From: Blautia pseudococcoides
GTDB taxonomy: Bacteria > Bacillota > Clostridia > Lachnospirales > Lachnospiraceae
Direction: 5' to 3'
Length of the DNA: 64,000 nucleotides
NCBI RefSeq assembly: GCF_001689125.2
Contig: NZ_CP015405.2
Span: 2,335,001 to 2,399,000 of the forward strand
The first letter of the stretch is position 1. Every line of letters begins with the position of its first letter. Below are positions 1 to 8,933 of the stretch, piece after piece. Under the pieces are notes generated by a model, which saw only the letters and a list, made by a program, of their open reading frames with translations, was not told where the DNA came from and made no database searches. A program made the translations under genes and the position numbers.

Positions 1-1350
1 ATTACCTACTCCGATCAAGGAGATTTTGAATTTTCCCTGCAATCCTTCCAGATTTGCTTTCGGCATTATGCAGGTTGTAAATCCCATTTTCTCCGCCTCT
101 TTCACCCTCTGCTGTGCCTGGCTGACTCCCCGCACCTCACCGGACAGACCCACTTCACCAAAAATCAAGGTATCCGGGTCCACCGTTCTGTTCCTATAGC
201 TGGATATAATGGCAGCCACAATGCCCAAATCAATAGCCGGTTCCCCCAGCTTCATACCGCCCGCAAGGTTGACGTACGCATCGCAGTTTCCCAGTGCCAA
301 GCCTGCACGCTTCTCCAAAACTGCCATAAGTAAATTAACCCGGTTATAATCAATACCGACAGAGGTTCTCCTCGGCAAACCGAAATTAGTCTTTGTGACC
401 AAAGCCTGGATTTCAATCAATATCGGACGCGTCCCCTCTAAAGAACAAACCACCACAGTCCCTGACGCATCCGTAGGACGGCCGTTTAACATAACCTGAG
501 AGGGGTTTTTCACCTCCACAAGCCCGCACTCCTGCATCTCAAATACACCGATTTCATTGGTGGAGCCAAAACGATTCTTCACACTTCTTAAGATTCTGTA
601 GGACGCATGTCTGTCCCCCTCAAAATACAGTACCGTATCCACCATATGTTCCAGTACACGGGGGCCTGCCACACTTCCATCCTTGGTCACGTGGCCTACA
701 ATAAAGACCGATATTCCCATTCCTTTTGCAATCTTCATCAAGATACCTGTGGATTCCCGGACCTGGGAAACACTGCCCGGTGCGGAGGACACCTCCTCAT
801 GATACATGGTCTGGATAGAGTCGATAATGACCGCCTCCGGCTTTTCATTTTCTATGGTTGTGCTGATGATCTCCAGGTTCGTCTCGCAGAGAAGGCGCAG
901 ATTCTCATTGAATTCCCCGATACGCTGCGCCCGCATTTTAATCTGCTTCAGGGATTCCTCTCCTGAGATATATAGAATTTTATGACCTGCATCAGAAAGC
1001 AGTTTACATACCTGCAGAAGAAGGGTGGATTTTCCAATTCCGGGATCTCCCCCAACCAGCACCATAGAGCCCTGGACCACACCGCCGCCCAGAACCCGGT
1101 CTAATTCCTCCATACTGGTCTTGATCCGGTTATCCTCCCTGATATCTATTTGAGAGAGCATCATAGGTTTGCCTGCACGGCCGCCCGCTGCGCTTCCTGC
1201 CGCCTGTCCCGGGCTTTTTTTAGTCCCCTGGAAAACAGTCTCCTCCACAAATGAATTCCACTCCCGGCATCCGGGACACTGCCCCATCCATTTTGCAGAC
1301 TCATATCCACAGTTCTGACAGAAGAAAACTGTCTTTTTCGCCTTTGCCAT
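1..1350 (-). CDS. radA: DNA repair protein RadA (Sms), C-terminus cut by window edge
   Basis: RadA is a RecA-like ATPase that promotes branch migration during recombinational repair. Translating the minus strand from the ATG at 1350 gives 450 codons without a stop, so only the last few residues of a roughly 455-residue protein are missing. Visible features are an N-terminal C4 zinc finger (Cys11, 14, 25, 28), a Walker A GGDPGIGKST near residue 100, the RadA-specific KNRFG motif and a C-terminal Lon-like domain. The linker after the zinc finger is rich in Gly and Ala. It lies downstream of clpC and a small gene, from which a terminator separates it. Confidence 0.95.
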   Translation of the reverse strand, partial: MAKAKKTVFFCQNCGYESAKWMGQCPGCREWNSFVEETVFQGTKKSPGQAAGSAAGGRAGKPMMLSQIDIREDNRIKTSMEELDRVLGGGVVQGSMVLVGGDPGIGKSTLLLQVCKLLSDAGHKILYISGEESLKQIKMRAQRIGEFNENLRLLCETNLEIISTTIENEKPEAVIIDSIQTMYHEEVSSAPGSVSQVRESTGILMKIAKGMGISVFIVGHVTKDGSVAGPRVLEHMVDTVLYFEGDRHASYRILRSVKNRFGSTNEIGVFEMQECGLVEVKNPSQVMLNGRPTDASGTVVVCSLEGTRPILIEIQALVTKTNFGLPRRTSVGIDYNRVNLLMAVLEKRAGLALGNCDAYVNLAGGMKLGEPAIDLGIVAAIISSYRNRTVDPDTLIFGEVGLSGEVRGVSQAQQRVKEAEKMGFTTCIMPKANLEGLQGKFKISLIGVGN

Positions 1351-1375
1351 ATGTTTGTCCTTTCCTTTGCAAAGA

Positions 1376-1408
1376 TAAAACGGGCCGGGGCACCACACCC
1401 CGACCCGC
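1376..1408 (-). terminator. Intrinsic terminator after the 137-residue gene
   Basis: On the minus strand a GC-rich stem (GGGTCGGGGTG pairing with TGCCCCGGCCC) is followed by GTTTTATC. It sits between the stop at 1451 and the radA start at 1350. Confidence 0.7.
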
Positions 1409-1450
1409 TGCTTTAAGCTAAACCACTGCCTGATCCGGCCGCATCCTTGC

Positions 1451-1864
1451 TTACAGCTTCTTAATATTTACAGATACCTGCTCGGACTGCTCAAGCTCAA
1501 CGCTGAAGGACAGCTTGCCGCCCAGATTCGTCTTCATCTGACCTGCATTTACTCCATCTATGGTAACCGCATATTCTGTATCTTCTTCCAGTTCTACGGT
1601 GATCTGCGCATCCTTTGGGCCTTCCACCGCAAAGCTCATGCCGTCCTCCACTACATCAAGATCCAGAACTGCAGTTCCCGGAACAGACTCATACACAAAC
1701 ATACCGTTGCGCTCCAGCTTTGTAATTTCATTATATGTCTTTACTTTATACATGTCTCCGTCATGCTCAAAGTCGGATAGTTTGGATTTCGCTGCCAATT
1801 CATAATTTCCAAAGCTGATCTTACCGTTTTCCTCTGTTCGTATTAACTCTTTTACTACTGACAT
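1451..1864 (-). CDS. Small acidic protein, function unknown
   Basis: A 137-residue protein starting MSVVKELIR. I chose the ATG at 1864 because a GGGAGGAC ribosome site lies about 8 bases upstream; the open frame runs 33 codons further but has no ribosome site there. It is acidic, has no signal peptide or membrane segment, and the second half alternates short beta-like stretches (for example AQITVELEEDTEYAV and KLSFSVELEQ). That suggests a small beta-sandwich, but I recognise no catalytic motif. Similar short proteins are common in Lachnospiraceae and sometimes carry uninformative names. It lies 123 bases downstream of clpC and may share its transcript. Confidence 0.75.
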   Translation of the reverse strand: MSVVKELIRTEENGKISFGNYELAAKSKLSDFEHDGDMYKVKTYNEITKLERNGMFVYESVPGTAVLDLDVVEDGMSFAVEGPKDAQITVELEEDTEYAVTIDGVNAGQMKTNLGGKLSFSVELEQSEQVSVNIKKL

Positions 1865-1987
1865 CTCAATGTCCTCCCACTTATGTCTTTCACCGGGGCC
1901 GGAAAGACTTCCTGGCCTTCCGGTGTCTTTGGTTATATTTCTCAATGGAAACCTTATATGCATGTTACCATAATTCGTGATCTTTTT

Positions 1988-4450
1988 CTAGTCATTCGAG
2001 GGATTTACCACAAATTTTATTCCCTGTTTAGAAATTCCGAGGGTAACCTCATCCCCCTCCTTGATTTTCCCTTCCAGGATCTCCTCTGCCATGGCATCCT
2101 CGATTTTACTCTGAATCGCCCGTTTCAGCGGCCTTGCCCCGTATTTGGGGTCAAACCCTTCCTTGGCTATGAGTTCTTTCACGCTGTCACGCACCTTCAA
2201 GTTAATGTTCATCTGGTCTTTGCAGCGTTTGATCAGGTCCCTCATCAGGATTCCGACTATCTTCTTGATCTCCTCCTTGTTGAGGGTGTGGAAGACGATG
2301 ATCTCGTCGATCCGGTTCAGGAATTCCGGCTTAAACATACGTTTTACCTCTTCCATGACCCCTTCCTTCATCCTCTTATAATCCTGTTTTTCATCTTCTA
2401 CAGCCCCGAATCCCAGCTTTTTGGGAGCTATAATGGCCTGTGCACCGGCATTGGAGGTCATAATGATAATGGTCTCCTTGAAATCCACCTTTCTTCCCTG
2501 TGCATCTGTAATATGCCCGTCATCCAGAACCTGGAGCAGGATATTGAACACATCGGGATGTGCCTTCTCGATCTCATCAAAAAGAATCACACTGTAAGGG
2601 TTCCTGCGCACCTTTTCACTGAACTGGCCGCCCTCCTCATACCCCACATATCCCGGCGGTGAACCGATCAGTTTGGACACACTGTGTTTTTCCATATACT
2701 CAGACATATCCACCCGTATCATGGACTGCTCGCTGCCGAACACAGCCTCCGCCAGTGCTTTGGAAAGCTCTGTCTTGCCCACACCTGTAGGTCCTAACAG
2801 CAGGAAGGAACCAATGGGGCGTTTGGGGTCTTTGAGTCCCACACGTCCCCTCTTGACCGCTTTTGCCACTGCGGATACCGCTTCTTCCTGGCCGATGACA
2901 CGCCTGTGAAGGATCTGTTCCAGGCGGGCAAGGCGTTTGGACTCTCCCTCAGCCAGTTTCTTCACAGGTATTTTTGTCCATTCGGAAACCACCTCTGCAA
3001 TGTCCTCTGCCTTTACCACCAGTTTTTTGCTGCGGCACTGTTTCTCATAGCGCTCACGGGCTTTCGTAAGCTCTCCCTCAGCTTTATCCTGCTCTGCCTG
3101 AAGTTCCTTCGCCAAATCAAAATCCTGGGACTTAACAGCCTCCTCCTTGGCTGCATAAATGCTGCGGAGATGGTTCTCAGTCTGCACAATGCCTTCCGGT
3201 GTCTTATAACCCGCCAGCTGCACCTTGGATGCAGCTTCATCCAGAAGATCAATCGCCTTATCCGGCAGAAATCTGTCGTTGATGTACCGGACACCCATGG
3301 TTACGGCTGCCTCTATGGCTGACTCCTCAATCACTGCCCCGTGATGTTTTTCATAGTAAGGCGCAAGGCCTTTTAATATTTCCACTGCTTCCTCTTTGGA
3401 GGGTTCTTCTACCATGACAGGCTGGAATCTACGCTCCAGTGCCGCATCTTTTTCTATATATTTTCTGTATTCATCTATGGTTGTAGCACCGATAAGCTGG
3501 ATTTCTCCCCTGGAGAGGGATGGCTTCAGGATATTGGACGCATCCAGAGCGCCCTCCGCACCGCCTGCGCCGATAATGGTGTGCAGTTCATCTATGAACA
3601 GAAGGATACCCTTGTTGTTCATGACTTCCTGTACCACTTTTTTAATCCTCTCTTCAAACTCGCCTCTGTATTTGCTGCCTGCTACCATACCGGACAAATC
3701 CAGGACCACCACACGCTTATCCAGCATATTCTCCGGTACAAGCCCCCACACGATCCTCTGTGCAAGCCCTTCCGTGATGGCCGTCTTGCCAACTCCCGGC
3801 TCACCGATCAGACAGGGATTATTCTTGCTTCTTCTGCTCAGGATCTGGATAATACGTGAGATTTCCTTCTCCCTGCCGATAACAGGGTCCAGTTTTCCAT
3901 CCGCTGCCATTTTGGTAAGGTCACGGCTGTACTGGTCCAGAGTGGGGGTCTGGCTTCCTGTGGACGCTTTCATCAGATTGCCGCTCTGCAGGTCCTCCTT
4001 GGGAATCATCTTATCTTTTCCCATGGCTTTCAGCACATCCAGATAAAGCTGCTGTATGTTGATTCCCAGCGTATGGAGAAGTCTGGTTCCCACGCAGTCA
4101 TATTCTTTGAGCATGGCGATCAGGATATGTTCTGTGCCTATGACACCGCCGCCTAAATTGCCTGACTCCTCTCTGGCTCTATCTAAGACCCTCTGGGCCC
4201 TGGGTGTATATCCCTGGGGATTTTCCAGCACCACATCCCCCTGTGGGGCAATCAGTTTATCAATCAGCGCCAGCAGTTTTTTTTCTTCCACACCGGCTTC
4301 TGCCAGGACCAGCCCTGCTGTTCCCGACGTTTCTTTCAGCAGCCCCACGAGCAGGTGCTCTGTGCCCACATAATTATGGCTGCTTCCCTCGGCAGTTTTC
4401 TCAGCGGCTTTCAGCGCACTTACTGCCTGCTTTGAATAACGTTCTTTCAT
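1988..4450 (-). CDS. clpC: ATP-dependent Clp protease ATPase ClpC
   Basis: An 820-residue Hsp100 unfoldase that feeds substrates to ClpP. Order of domains: paired N-terminal repeats (about 1-145), first AAA+ with Walker A GEPGVGKT at 216-223, a UVR-type middle domain around 410-450, second AAA+ with GPTGVGKT, and an LGFG ClpP-docking loop after it. The length is normal for ClpC. The start has TAAGGAG nine bases upstream. The usual Firmicute partners ctsR, mcsA and mcsB are absent; instead a GntR-family gene ends 14 bases upstream and probably heads the transcript. Confidence 0.96.
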   Translation of the reverse strand: MKERYSKQAVSALKAAEKTAEGSSHNYVGTEHLLVGLLKETSGTAGLVLAEAGVEEKKLLALIDKLIAPQGDVVLENPQGYTPRAQRVLDRAREESGNLGGGVIGTEHILIAMLKEYDCVGTRLLHTLGINIQQLYLDVLKAMGKDKMIPKEDLQSGNLMKASTGSQTPTLDQYSRDLTKMAADGKLDPVIGREKEISRIIQILSRRSKNNPCLIGEPGVGKTAITEGLAQRIVWGLVPENMLDKRVVVLDLSGMVAGSKYRGEFEERIKKVVQEVMNNKGILLFIDELHTIIGAGGAEGALDASNILKPSLSRGEIQLIGATTIDEYRKYIEKDAALERRFQPVMVEEPSKEEAVEILKGLAPYYEKHHGAVIEESAIEAAVTMGVRYINDRFLPDKAIDLLDEAASKVQLAGYKTPEGIVQTENHLRSIYAAKEEAVKSQDFDLAKELQAEQDKAEGELTKARERYEKQCRSKKLVVKAEDIAEVVSEWTKIPVKKLAEGESKRLARLEQILHRRVIGQEEAVSAVAKAVKRGRVGLKDPKRPIGSFLLLGPTGVGKTELSKALAEAVFGSEQSMIRVDMSEYMEKHSVSKLIGSPPGYVGYEEGGQFSEKVRRNPYSVILFDEIEKAHPDVFNILLQVLDDGHITDAQGRKVDFKETIIIMTSNAGAQAIIAPKKLGFGAVEDEKQDYKRMKEGVMEEVKRMFKPEFLNRIDEIIVFHTLNKEEIKKIVGILMRDLIKRCKDQMNINLKVRDSVKELIAKEGFDPKYGARPLKRAIQSKIEDAMAEEILEGKIKEGDEVTLGISKQGIKFVVNPSND

Positions 4451-4464
4451 GCAAGTCTCCTTAA

Positions 4465-4833
4465 CTACTCATATTCTTCATAGATTTCATCTATCAGCTG
4501 ATGGACCTCTGCTCTGGAAATATTCCGGCAGCTTCCTTTTGCCAAAAGAACTCTCAGTTCTTCTTTCATCTCTTCCAGGGCACGTATCTTATCCGCATCT
4601 ATGGAAATAACAGCGCCTCTCCTCCTGTCGATCGTGACAAAGCCTTCCTGCTTTAAAACAGAATAGGCTTTATTTACCGTATGCATATTAATGCCTATGG
4701 TGTCAGCCAGCTGTCTCACAGAAGGAAGATTTTCACCTTCCTGAAGCTTGGAGGTGGCAATTCCCAATATGATCTGATTACACAGTTGAATATAAATTGC
4801 TTCTTCACTGTTGAAATCAATTTCTATCAACAT
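4465..4833 (-). CDS. GntR-family (YtrA-like) transcriptional regulator
   Basis: A 122-residue protein with an N-terminal winged helix (about 10-75, including SVRQLADTIGINMHTVNKAY) and only a short helical tail, the layout of the YtrA subfamily, which lacks a large effector domain. It ends 14 bases before clpC and is therefore likely co-transcribed with it. Its promoter carries a perfect palindrome between the -35 and -10 boxes, which would suit autoregulation. What it senses cannot be told from the sequence. Confidence 0.88.
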   Translation of the reverse strand: MLIEIDFNSEEAIYIQLCNQIILGIATSKLQEGENLPSVRQLADTIGINMHTVNKAYSVLKQEGFVTIDRRRGAVISIDADKIRALEEMKEELRVLLAKGSCRNISRAEVHQLIDEIYEEYE

Positions 4834-4871
4834 TCTTCCACCTGCTTTCTCTTTTGGAATTTGTTATATAT

Positions 4872-4900
4872 AGAATAGCACAAATAAGGTATTTGTTCAA
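4872..4900 (-). promoter_or_regulatory. Promoter and palindromic operator of the gntR-clpC unit
   Basis: On the minus strand TTGAAC (4895-4900) and TATTCT (4872-4877) are exactly 17 bases apart. Between them lies the inverted repeat CAAATA-AGG-TATTTG (4881-4895). Its position in the spacer is where a bound GntR dimer would block polymerase. Confidence 0.65.
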
Positions 4901-4908
4901 GTGTGTGA

Positions 4909-4945
4909 CAAAAAAAGGAAACGTCCGGCGTCTGCGGCGTTTCCT
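4909..4945 (-). terminator. Terminator of the purine operon
   Basis: The minus strand reads GGAAACG, a GC-rich loop, CGTTTCC and then a run of seven T. It lies just past the purD stop. Confidence 0.75.
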
Positions 4946-4970
4946 TTCTTTGGTATCAATCAAATCCTTT

Positions 4971-6245
4971 TTATGCCTCGTCGATTGCTTTGCCAATATC
5001 ATTGCGCATGTATTTGTTGTCAAAGGAAATCCATTCGACTGCCTTATACGCATTGGCGCGGGCCGCTTTCAAGTCTGTTCCCTTTGCCGTCACACCCAGG
5101 ACACGGCCTCCGTTTGTAACGATCCGGCCATCTTTAAAAGCAGTTCCCGCGTGGAATACATAGTAGCCGTCCTTGTCCTTGAAAGTCTCCAGACCCTTGA
5201 TCTGAAATCCTTTTTCATAGGATACCGGGTATCCGTCAGAAGCCAGGACCACACAGACAGCCGCATTATCCTCAAACTGCAGGTCTATTTCATCCAGTCT
5301 GCCGTCCACACATGCCTCAAACACTTCCACAATGTCATTTTTCAGTCTCGGGATCACCACCTGCGCTTCCGGGTCGCCGAAGCGCGCGTTGTATTCCAGA
5401 ACCTTCGGCCCTTTCTCTGTGAGCATAAGCCCAAAGAAAATAATTCCCTTAAACTCTCTTCCCTCTGAAGCCATGGCATCCACGGTTGCCTGATAAATGT
5501 ATTTTTCACAGAAATCATCCACCTCTTTGGTGTAGAAAGGACTTGGGGAGAAAGTTCCCATACCGCCGGTATTCAGGCCCTGGTCTCCGTCTTTTGCTCG
5601 TTTATGGTCCTGTGCGGAAGTCATAGTCTTAATTGTCTTACCATCCACAAAGGAAAGCACAGAAACTTCACGGCCTGTCATAAATTCCTCCACAACCAGC
5701 GTATTGCCTGCGGAACCGAATTTCTTGTCCAGCATGATGGTTTTAACACCTTCCTCTGCCTCCTCCAAGGTACTGCAGATCAATACGCCTTTCCCAAGCG
5801 CAAGGCCATCTGCCTTCAGCACAATAGGGAACTCCGCCTTTTCGCGGAGATACGCCAAAGCTGCCTCTGCATCCTCAAAGTTCTCATAGGCTGCTGTGGG
5901 GATATTATATTTTTTCATCAGGTCTTTGGAAAATGCTTTGGAGCCTTCCAAAATGGCAGCATTTTTTCTGGGTCCGAATACACGCAGACCCTCTTTCTCA
6001 AAAACATCCACAACGCCCCCTACCAGCGGGTCATCCATACCCACAACAGTAAGGTCAATGGCATTTTCCTTTGCAAATGCAGCAAGCTTTTCAAATTCCA
6101 TGGCTTTTATATCCACACACTGGGCAAACTCCGCGATTCCCGCATTCCCCGGTGCACAGTAAATCTTATCCACTTTTGGGCTCTGTGCCACTTTCCATGC
6201 AATGGCATGCTCTCTTCCGCCGCTTCCGATAATTAATACTTTCAT
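4971..6245 (-). CDS. purD: Phosphoribosylamine-glycine ligase (GARS)
   Basis: Catalyses the second step of purine synthesis, ATP-dependent joining of glycine to phosphoribosylamine. The 424 residues match the family length. An N-terminal dinucleotide-like fold begins MKVLIIGSGGREHAIAWK; the ATP-grasp domain carries the family signature NARFGDPEAQ. It is the last gene of purE-purM-purN-purD, 20 bases after purN, and a terminator follows. Confidence 0.96.
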   Translation of the reverse strand: MKVLIIGSGGREHAIAWKVAQSPKVDKIYCAPGNAGIAEFAQCVDIKAMEFEKLAAFAKENAIDLTVVGMDDPLVGGVVDVFEKEGLRVFGPRKNAAILEGSKAFSKDLMKKYNIPTAAYENFEDAEAALAYLREKAEFPIVLKADGLALGKGVLICSTLEEAEEGVKTIMLDKKFGSAGNTLVVEEFMTGREVSVLSFVDGKTIKTMTSAQDHKRAKDGDQGLNTGGMGTFSPSPFYTKEVDDFCEKYIYQATVDAMASEGREFKGIIFFGLMLTEKGPKVLEYNARFGDPEAQVVIPRLKNDIVEVFEACVDGRLDEIDLQFEDNAAVCVVLASDGYPVSYEKGFQIKGLETFKDKDGYYVFHAGTAFKDGRIVTNGGRVLGVTAKGTDLKAARANAYKAVEWISFDNKYMRNDIGKAIDEA

Positions 6246-6265
6246 ATTGCGCCTCTTCCTTCCAT

Positions 6266-6892
6266 TTATTCTTTCGTTTTCACAATACCGTCTTCCACTG
6301 TTATCCTGTCATTTGCGATCAGATCAATGGCTCTGGGCATGATGACCCACTCTGCTTCCTCCATAACTCTTAACTGAAGGATTTCCGGGGTATCCCCTTC
6401 TTTTACTTCCACTGCTTTCTGCAGGATGATCGGGCCGGTATCTGTGCCCTCATCCACAAAGTGTACTGTAGCTCCGGTCACTTTCGCCCCTCTTTTCAAC
6501 ACAGCCTCATGGACCTTGAGCCCATAATAGCCGGTTCCGCAGAAAGCAGGGATCAGCGCCGGGTGGATATTGATGATTTTATTTGGAAACGCTTTTACCA
6601 TGATCTCCGGAATCACCACAAGACAACCCGCAAGCACGATCAAATCCGGGTTATAGGACTGCAGGGTTTCGAGAAGAGCCTGATTGAAAGCTGCCCTGTT
6701 TTCATAGTTTTTCGGGGATACGCAAACAGCGTCCATTCCACGGTTTTTCGCGCGTTCCAACGCATAGGCGCCGGGGTTGTTGCTGATCACCACGGAAATC
6801 TCCGCATTCGTAATTGTTTTATTGTCAATGGCGTCTATTATGGCCTGCAGGTTTGTGCCGCCGCCGGACACCAGAACTGCCAGTCTCAGCAT
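6266..6892 (-). CDS. purN: Phosphoribosylglycinamide formyltransferase (10-formyl-THF dependent)
   Basis: Third step of purine synthesis: transfers a formyl group from 10-formyltetrahydrofolate to GAR. The 208 residues show the N-terminal phosphate-binding SGGGTNLQAI, the catalytic INIHPALIPAF region with its conserved His, and the DEGTDTGPI loop containing the catalytic Asp. It lies 20 bases upstream of purD; the gap from purM contains a small repeat-like hairpin. Confidence 0.95.
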   Translation of the reverse strand: MLRLAVLVSGGGTNLQAIIDAIDNKTITNAEISVVISNNPGAYALERAKNRGMDAVCVSPKNYENRAAFNQALLETLQSYNPDLIVLAGCLVVIPEIMVKAFPNKIINIHPALIPAFCGTGYYGLKVHEAVLKRGAKVTGATVHFVDEGTDTGPIILQKAVEVKEGDTPEILQLRVMEEAEWVIMPRAIDLIANDRITVEDGIVKTKE

Positions 6893-6929
6893 CGTGTACC
6901 CACCTTTCTCTTTCTCAATGAGCGGAAAG

Positions 6930-7003
6930 CCCGCAGACTGCCTGTATATGTAGGAATCTGCGGGAACTTATTATCGTAACTATTCAGTCGGCTAAATGGT
7001 TAC
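6930..7003. repeat. Intergenic hairpin and short GTAACTATTCAG-type element
   Basis: Between purN and purM, CCCGCAGA (6930-6937) pairs with TCTGCGGG (6957-6964). Next comes a 28-bp unit (6976-7003) that starts GTAACTATTCAG and ends in the inverted AATGGTTAC. The same 12-base start recurs at 8068, 36869 (one change) and 39779. There is no T-run, so I do not call it a terminator. Confidence 0.5.
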
Positions 7004-7014
7004 CTTATATCGTA

Positions 7015-8046
7015 CTACACTAATTTAACGTCTTTGTCTCCAGATTCAATGCGGCCGATGACATACGGAGTCTCACCTGCTGCCTTCACGGCTTCCATGG
7101 TCTTCTCCACGTCTGCCTCATCCACAGCCATCACCATGCCGATTCCCATGTTGTAGGTGTTGTACATCATTTTTGCGTCGATCTCACCTTTTTTTGCCAT
7201 CAGGGTGAAAATCGGGGGAATGGGGTAGCTGTCCTTCTCAATCACTGCACATACGCCGTCTTTCAGCATTCTCGGCACGTTCTCATAGAATCCGCCGCCC
7301 GTAATATGACTGCAGCCTTTGATGCGGACACCGGCTTCTTTTACGCTTCTCAATGCCTTTACATAGATCTTAGTGGGAGCGATCAATGCCTCTCCCAGAG
7401 TTTTCCCCAGCTCATCATAGTAAGTGTCCAGAGACTCTTTTGTCATATCAAACACTTTTCTGACAAGGGAAAATCCATTGCTGTGTACACCGGAGGACGC
7501 CATGCCTACAAGTACATCGCCGGCTTTTAACTCTTTGCCTGTGATCAGGTCTTTTTCGTCCACTACACCTACAGCAAATCCTGCCAGGTCGTATTCGTCC
7601 TCCGGATAGAACCCGGGCATCTCTGCTGTCTCACCGCCGATAAGCGCTGCATTTGACTGCTCACAGCCTGCTGCCACGCCTTTGACGATCTCCGCAATCT
7701 TTTCCGGATAGTTCTTGCCGCAGGCAATGTAATCCAGGAAAAACAGCGGCTCTCCGCCTGCACATGCAATATCATTCACGCACATTGCCACACAGTCGAT
7801 TCCTACGGTGTCGTGCTTGTCCATGATGAAAGCCAGTTTCAACTTGGTACCCACACCGTCTGTTCCTGATACCAGAGTCGGCTTCTCCATGTTCTTGAAT
7901 GCATCCATGGAAAATGCACCGGAGAATCCACCGATATTGGTGAGCACTTCCGGTCTCATGGTCTTTTTAATGTGTTCCTTCATCAACTCTACTGATCTGT
8001 AGCCTGCTTCAATATCTACACCGGCATTCTTGTAATCCATTTTCAT
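7015..8046 (-). CDS. purM: Phosphoribosylformylglycinamidine cyclo-ligase (AIR synthetase)
   Basis: Fifth step of purine synthesis: ATP-dependent ring closure of FGAM to AIR. The 343 residues are normal for the family. The N-terminal part holds [14 protein letters not shown] and the conserved [11 protein letters not shown]; the C-terminal part holds [14 protein letters not shown]. It follows purE and precedes purN in the same direction. No purL, purF or purQ is in the window, so the pathway genes must be split across the genome. Confidence 0.96.
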   Translation of the reverse strand: MKMDYKNAGVDIEAGYRSVELMKEHIKKTMRPEVLTNIGGFSGAFSMDAFKNMEKPTLVSGTDGVGTKLKLAFIMDKHDTVGIDCVAMCVNDIACAGGEPLFFLDYIACGKNYPEKIAEIVKGVAAGCEQSNAALIGGETAEMPGFYPEDEYDLAGFAVGVVDEKDLITGKELKAGDVLVGMASSGVHSNGFSLVRKVFDMTKESLDTYYDELGKTLGEALIAPTKIYVKALRSVKEAGVRIKGCSHITGGGFYENVPRMLKDGVCAVIEKDSYPIPPIFTLMAKKGEIDAKMMYNTYNMGIGMVMAVDEADVEKTMEAVKAAGETPYVIGRIESGDKDVKLV

Positions 8047-8067
8047 CCTCCAAAAGTTTGTTTTCCG

Positions 8068-8164
8068 GTAACTATTCAGTAGGTCTACGCATTCACTGCG
8101 CTGACCGTAAGAAAATCCCTGGGAGGGGAAAGTCCCCTTTGGGGGTAAACGTCCAAACAGTTAC
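8068..8164. repeat. Short interspersed element with GTAAC ends
   Basis: This gap between purM and purE starts GTAACTATTCAG and ends AAACAGTTAC, an imperfect inverted repeat of the start. Inside are more self-complementary stretches such as TCCCCTTTGGGGG. About 97 bases with no coding content, it resembles a small MITE- or REP-like element. The same start motif occurs three more times in the window. Confidence 0.45.
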
Positions 8165-8174
8165 GTTTTCTGTA

Positions 8175-8675
8175 TTAATACTCTTTATATCCAACTTCCT
8201 GCAGTCTTGCGTCTTTTGCAACGACCTGGTCCTTCAGCTCTTCTTTGTAGTCTTTTAACTTCTGAAGAAGTGCCGGGTCCGAAGTTGCTAAAATCTTGGC
8301 TGCCAGAATACCTGCATTGGCTCCTCCGTTGATTGCAACTGTTGCAACCGGAATTCCGGACGGCATCTGTACGATGGAATACAGGGAGTCTCTTCCTCCT
8401 AATGATGTGGTGTGCATGGGGATACCGATTACCGGCATGGGAAAAATCGCTGCACACATGCCTGGAAGGTGAGCTGCCATTCCTGCACCTGCAATGATGA
8501 CTTTGAAATCTTTTTCCTCCGCTGTCTTGGCGTACTCAAAGAATACGTCCGGTTCTCTGTGGGCTGAGATGATCTTCATCTCATACTCGATCCCAAACTT
8601 TTCCAACATGTCTGCTGCTTTTTTCATAACAGGCATATCAGAGTCACTTCCCATAACAATTCCAACTTTTGCCAT
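8175..8675 (-). CDS. purE: N5-carboxyaminoimidazole ribonucleotide mutase
   Basis: Converts N5-CAIR to CAIR in purine synthesis. The 166 residues are typical for class I PurE. The phosphate-binding GSDSDMPVMKKAADML and the catalytic SAHREP lie at the N-terminus, and GMAAHLPG and GIPMHT follow. No purK is present here. It heads the purine unit, with a strong promoter and a structured leader upstream. Confidence 0.96.
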   Translation of the reverse strand: MAKVGIVMGSDSDMPVMKKAADMLEKFGIEYEMKIISAHREPDVFFEYAKTAEEKDFKVIIAGAGMAAHLPGMCAAIFPMPVIGIPMHTTSLGGRDSLYSIVQMPSGIPVATVAINGGANAGILAAKILATSDPALLQKLKDYKEELKDQVVAKDARLQEVGYKEY

Positions 8676-8730
8676 GACCTATCTCCTTTATAATTATCTC
8701 TATCCTCATTCCAAATCCAAAAAGCAAATT

Positions 8731-8805
8731 CAGAATGGCTGCAACAGCTATTCTGCTGCTTCTTCTTTACAGAACAATTTTACATAGAGTTCTAAACATT
8801 GTCAA
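8731..8805 (-). promoter_or_regulatory. purE promoter and leader hairpin
   Basis: TTGACA (8800-8805) and TAAAAT (8777-8782) are 17 bases apart on the minus strand. The leader of roughly 95 bases contains a stem CAGAAT-A-GCTG pairing with CAGC-C-ATTCTG (8731-8755), followed by a T-rich stretch. That could be an attenuator. I see no purine-riboswitch consensus. Confidence 0.55.
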
Positions 8806-8859
8806 CCTCATATCTCATTTTTGATGGCAGCTTATGAAGAAAAATGGCCGTTTTTCACG

Positions 8860-8890
8860 GAAAAAGGAAGCCGTTTTTCTTCGGCTTCCC
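8860..8890 (-). terminator. Terminator after the M29 aminopeptidase
   Basis: On the minus strand GGAAGCCG, an eight-base loop, CGGCTTCC and TTTTT lie just past the stop at 8934. Confidence 0.8.
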
Positions 8891-8933
8891 AAAATAATAT
8901 TTGCTGCAGCACTGGCTGGCGGCTGCAAATATA

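Noticed and set aside
8101..8164. Riboswitch between purE and purM
   Set aside because: The pairing fits the repeat-like element better and no ligand-binding consensus is present.
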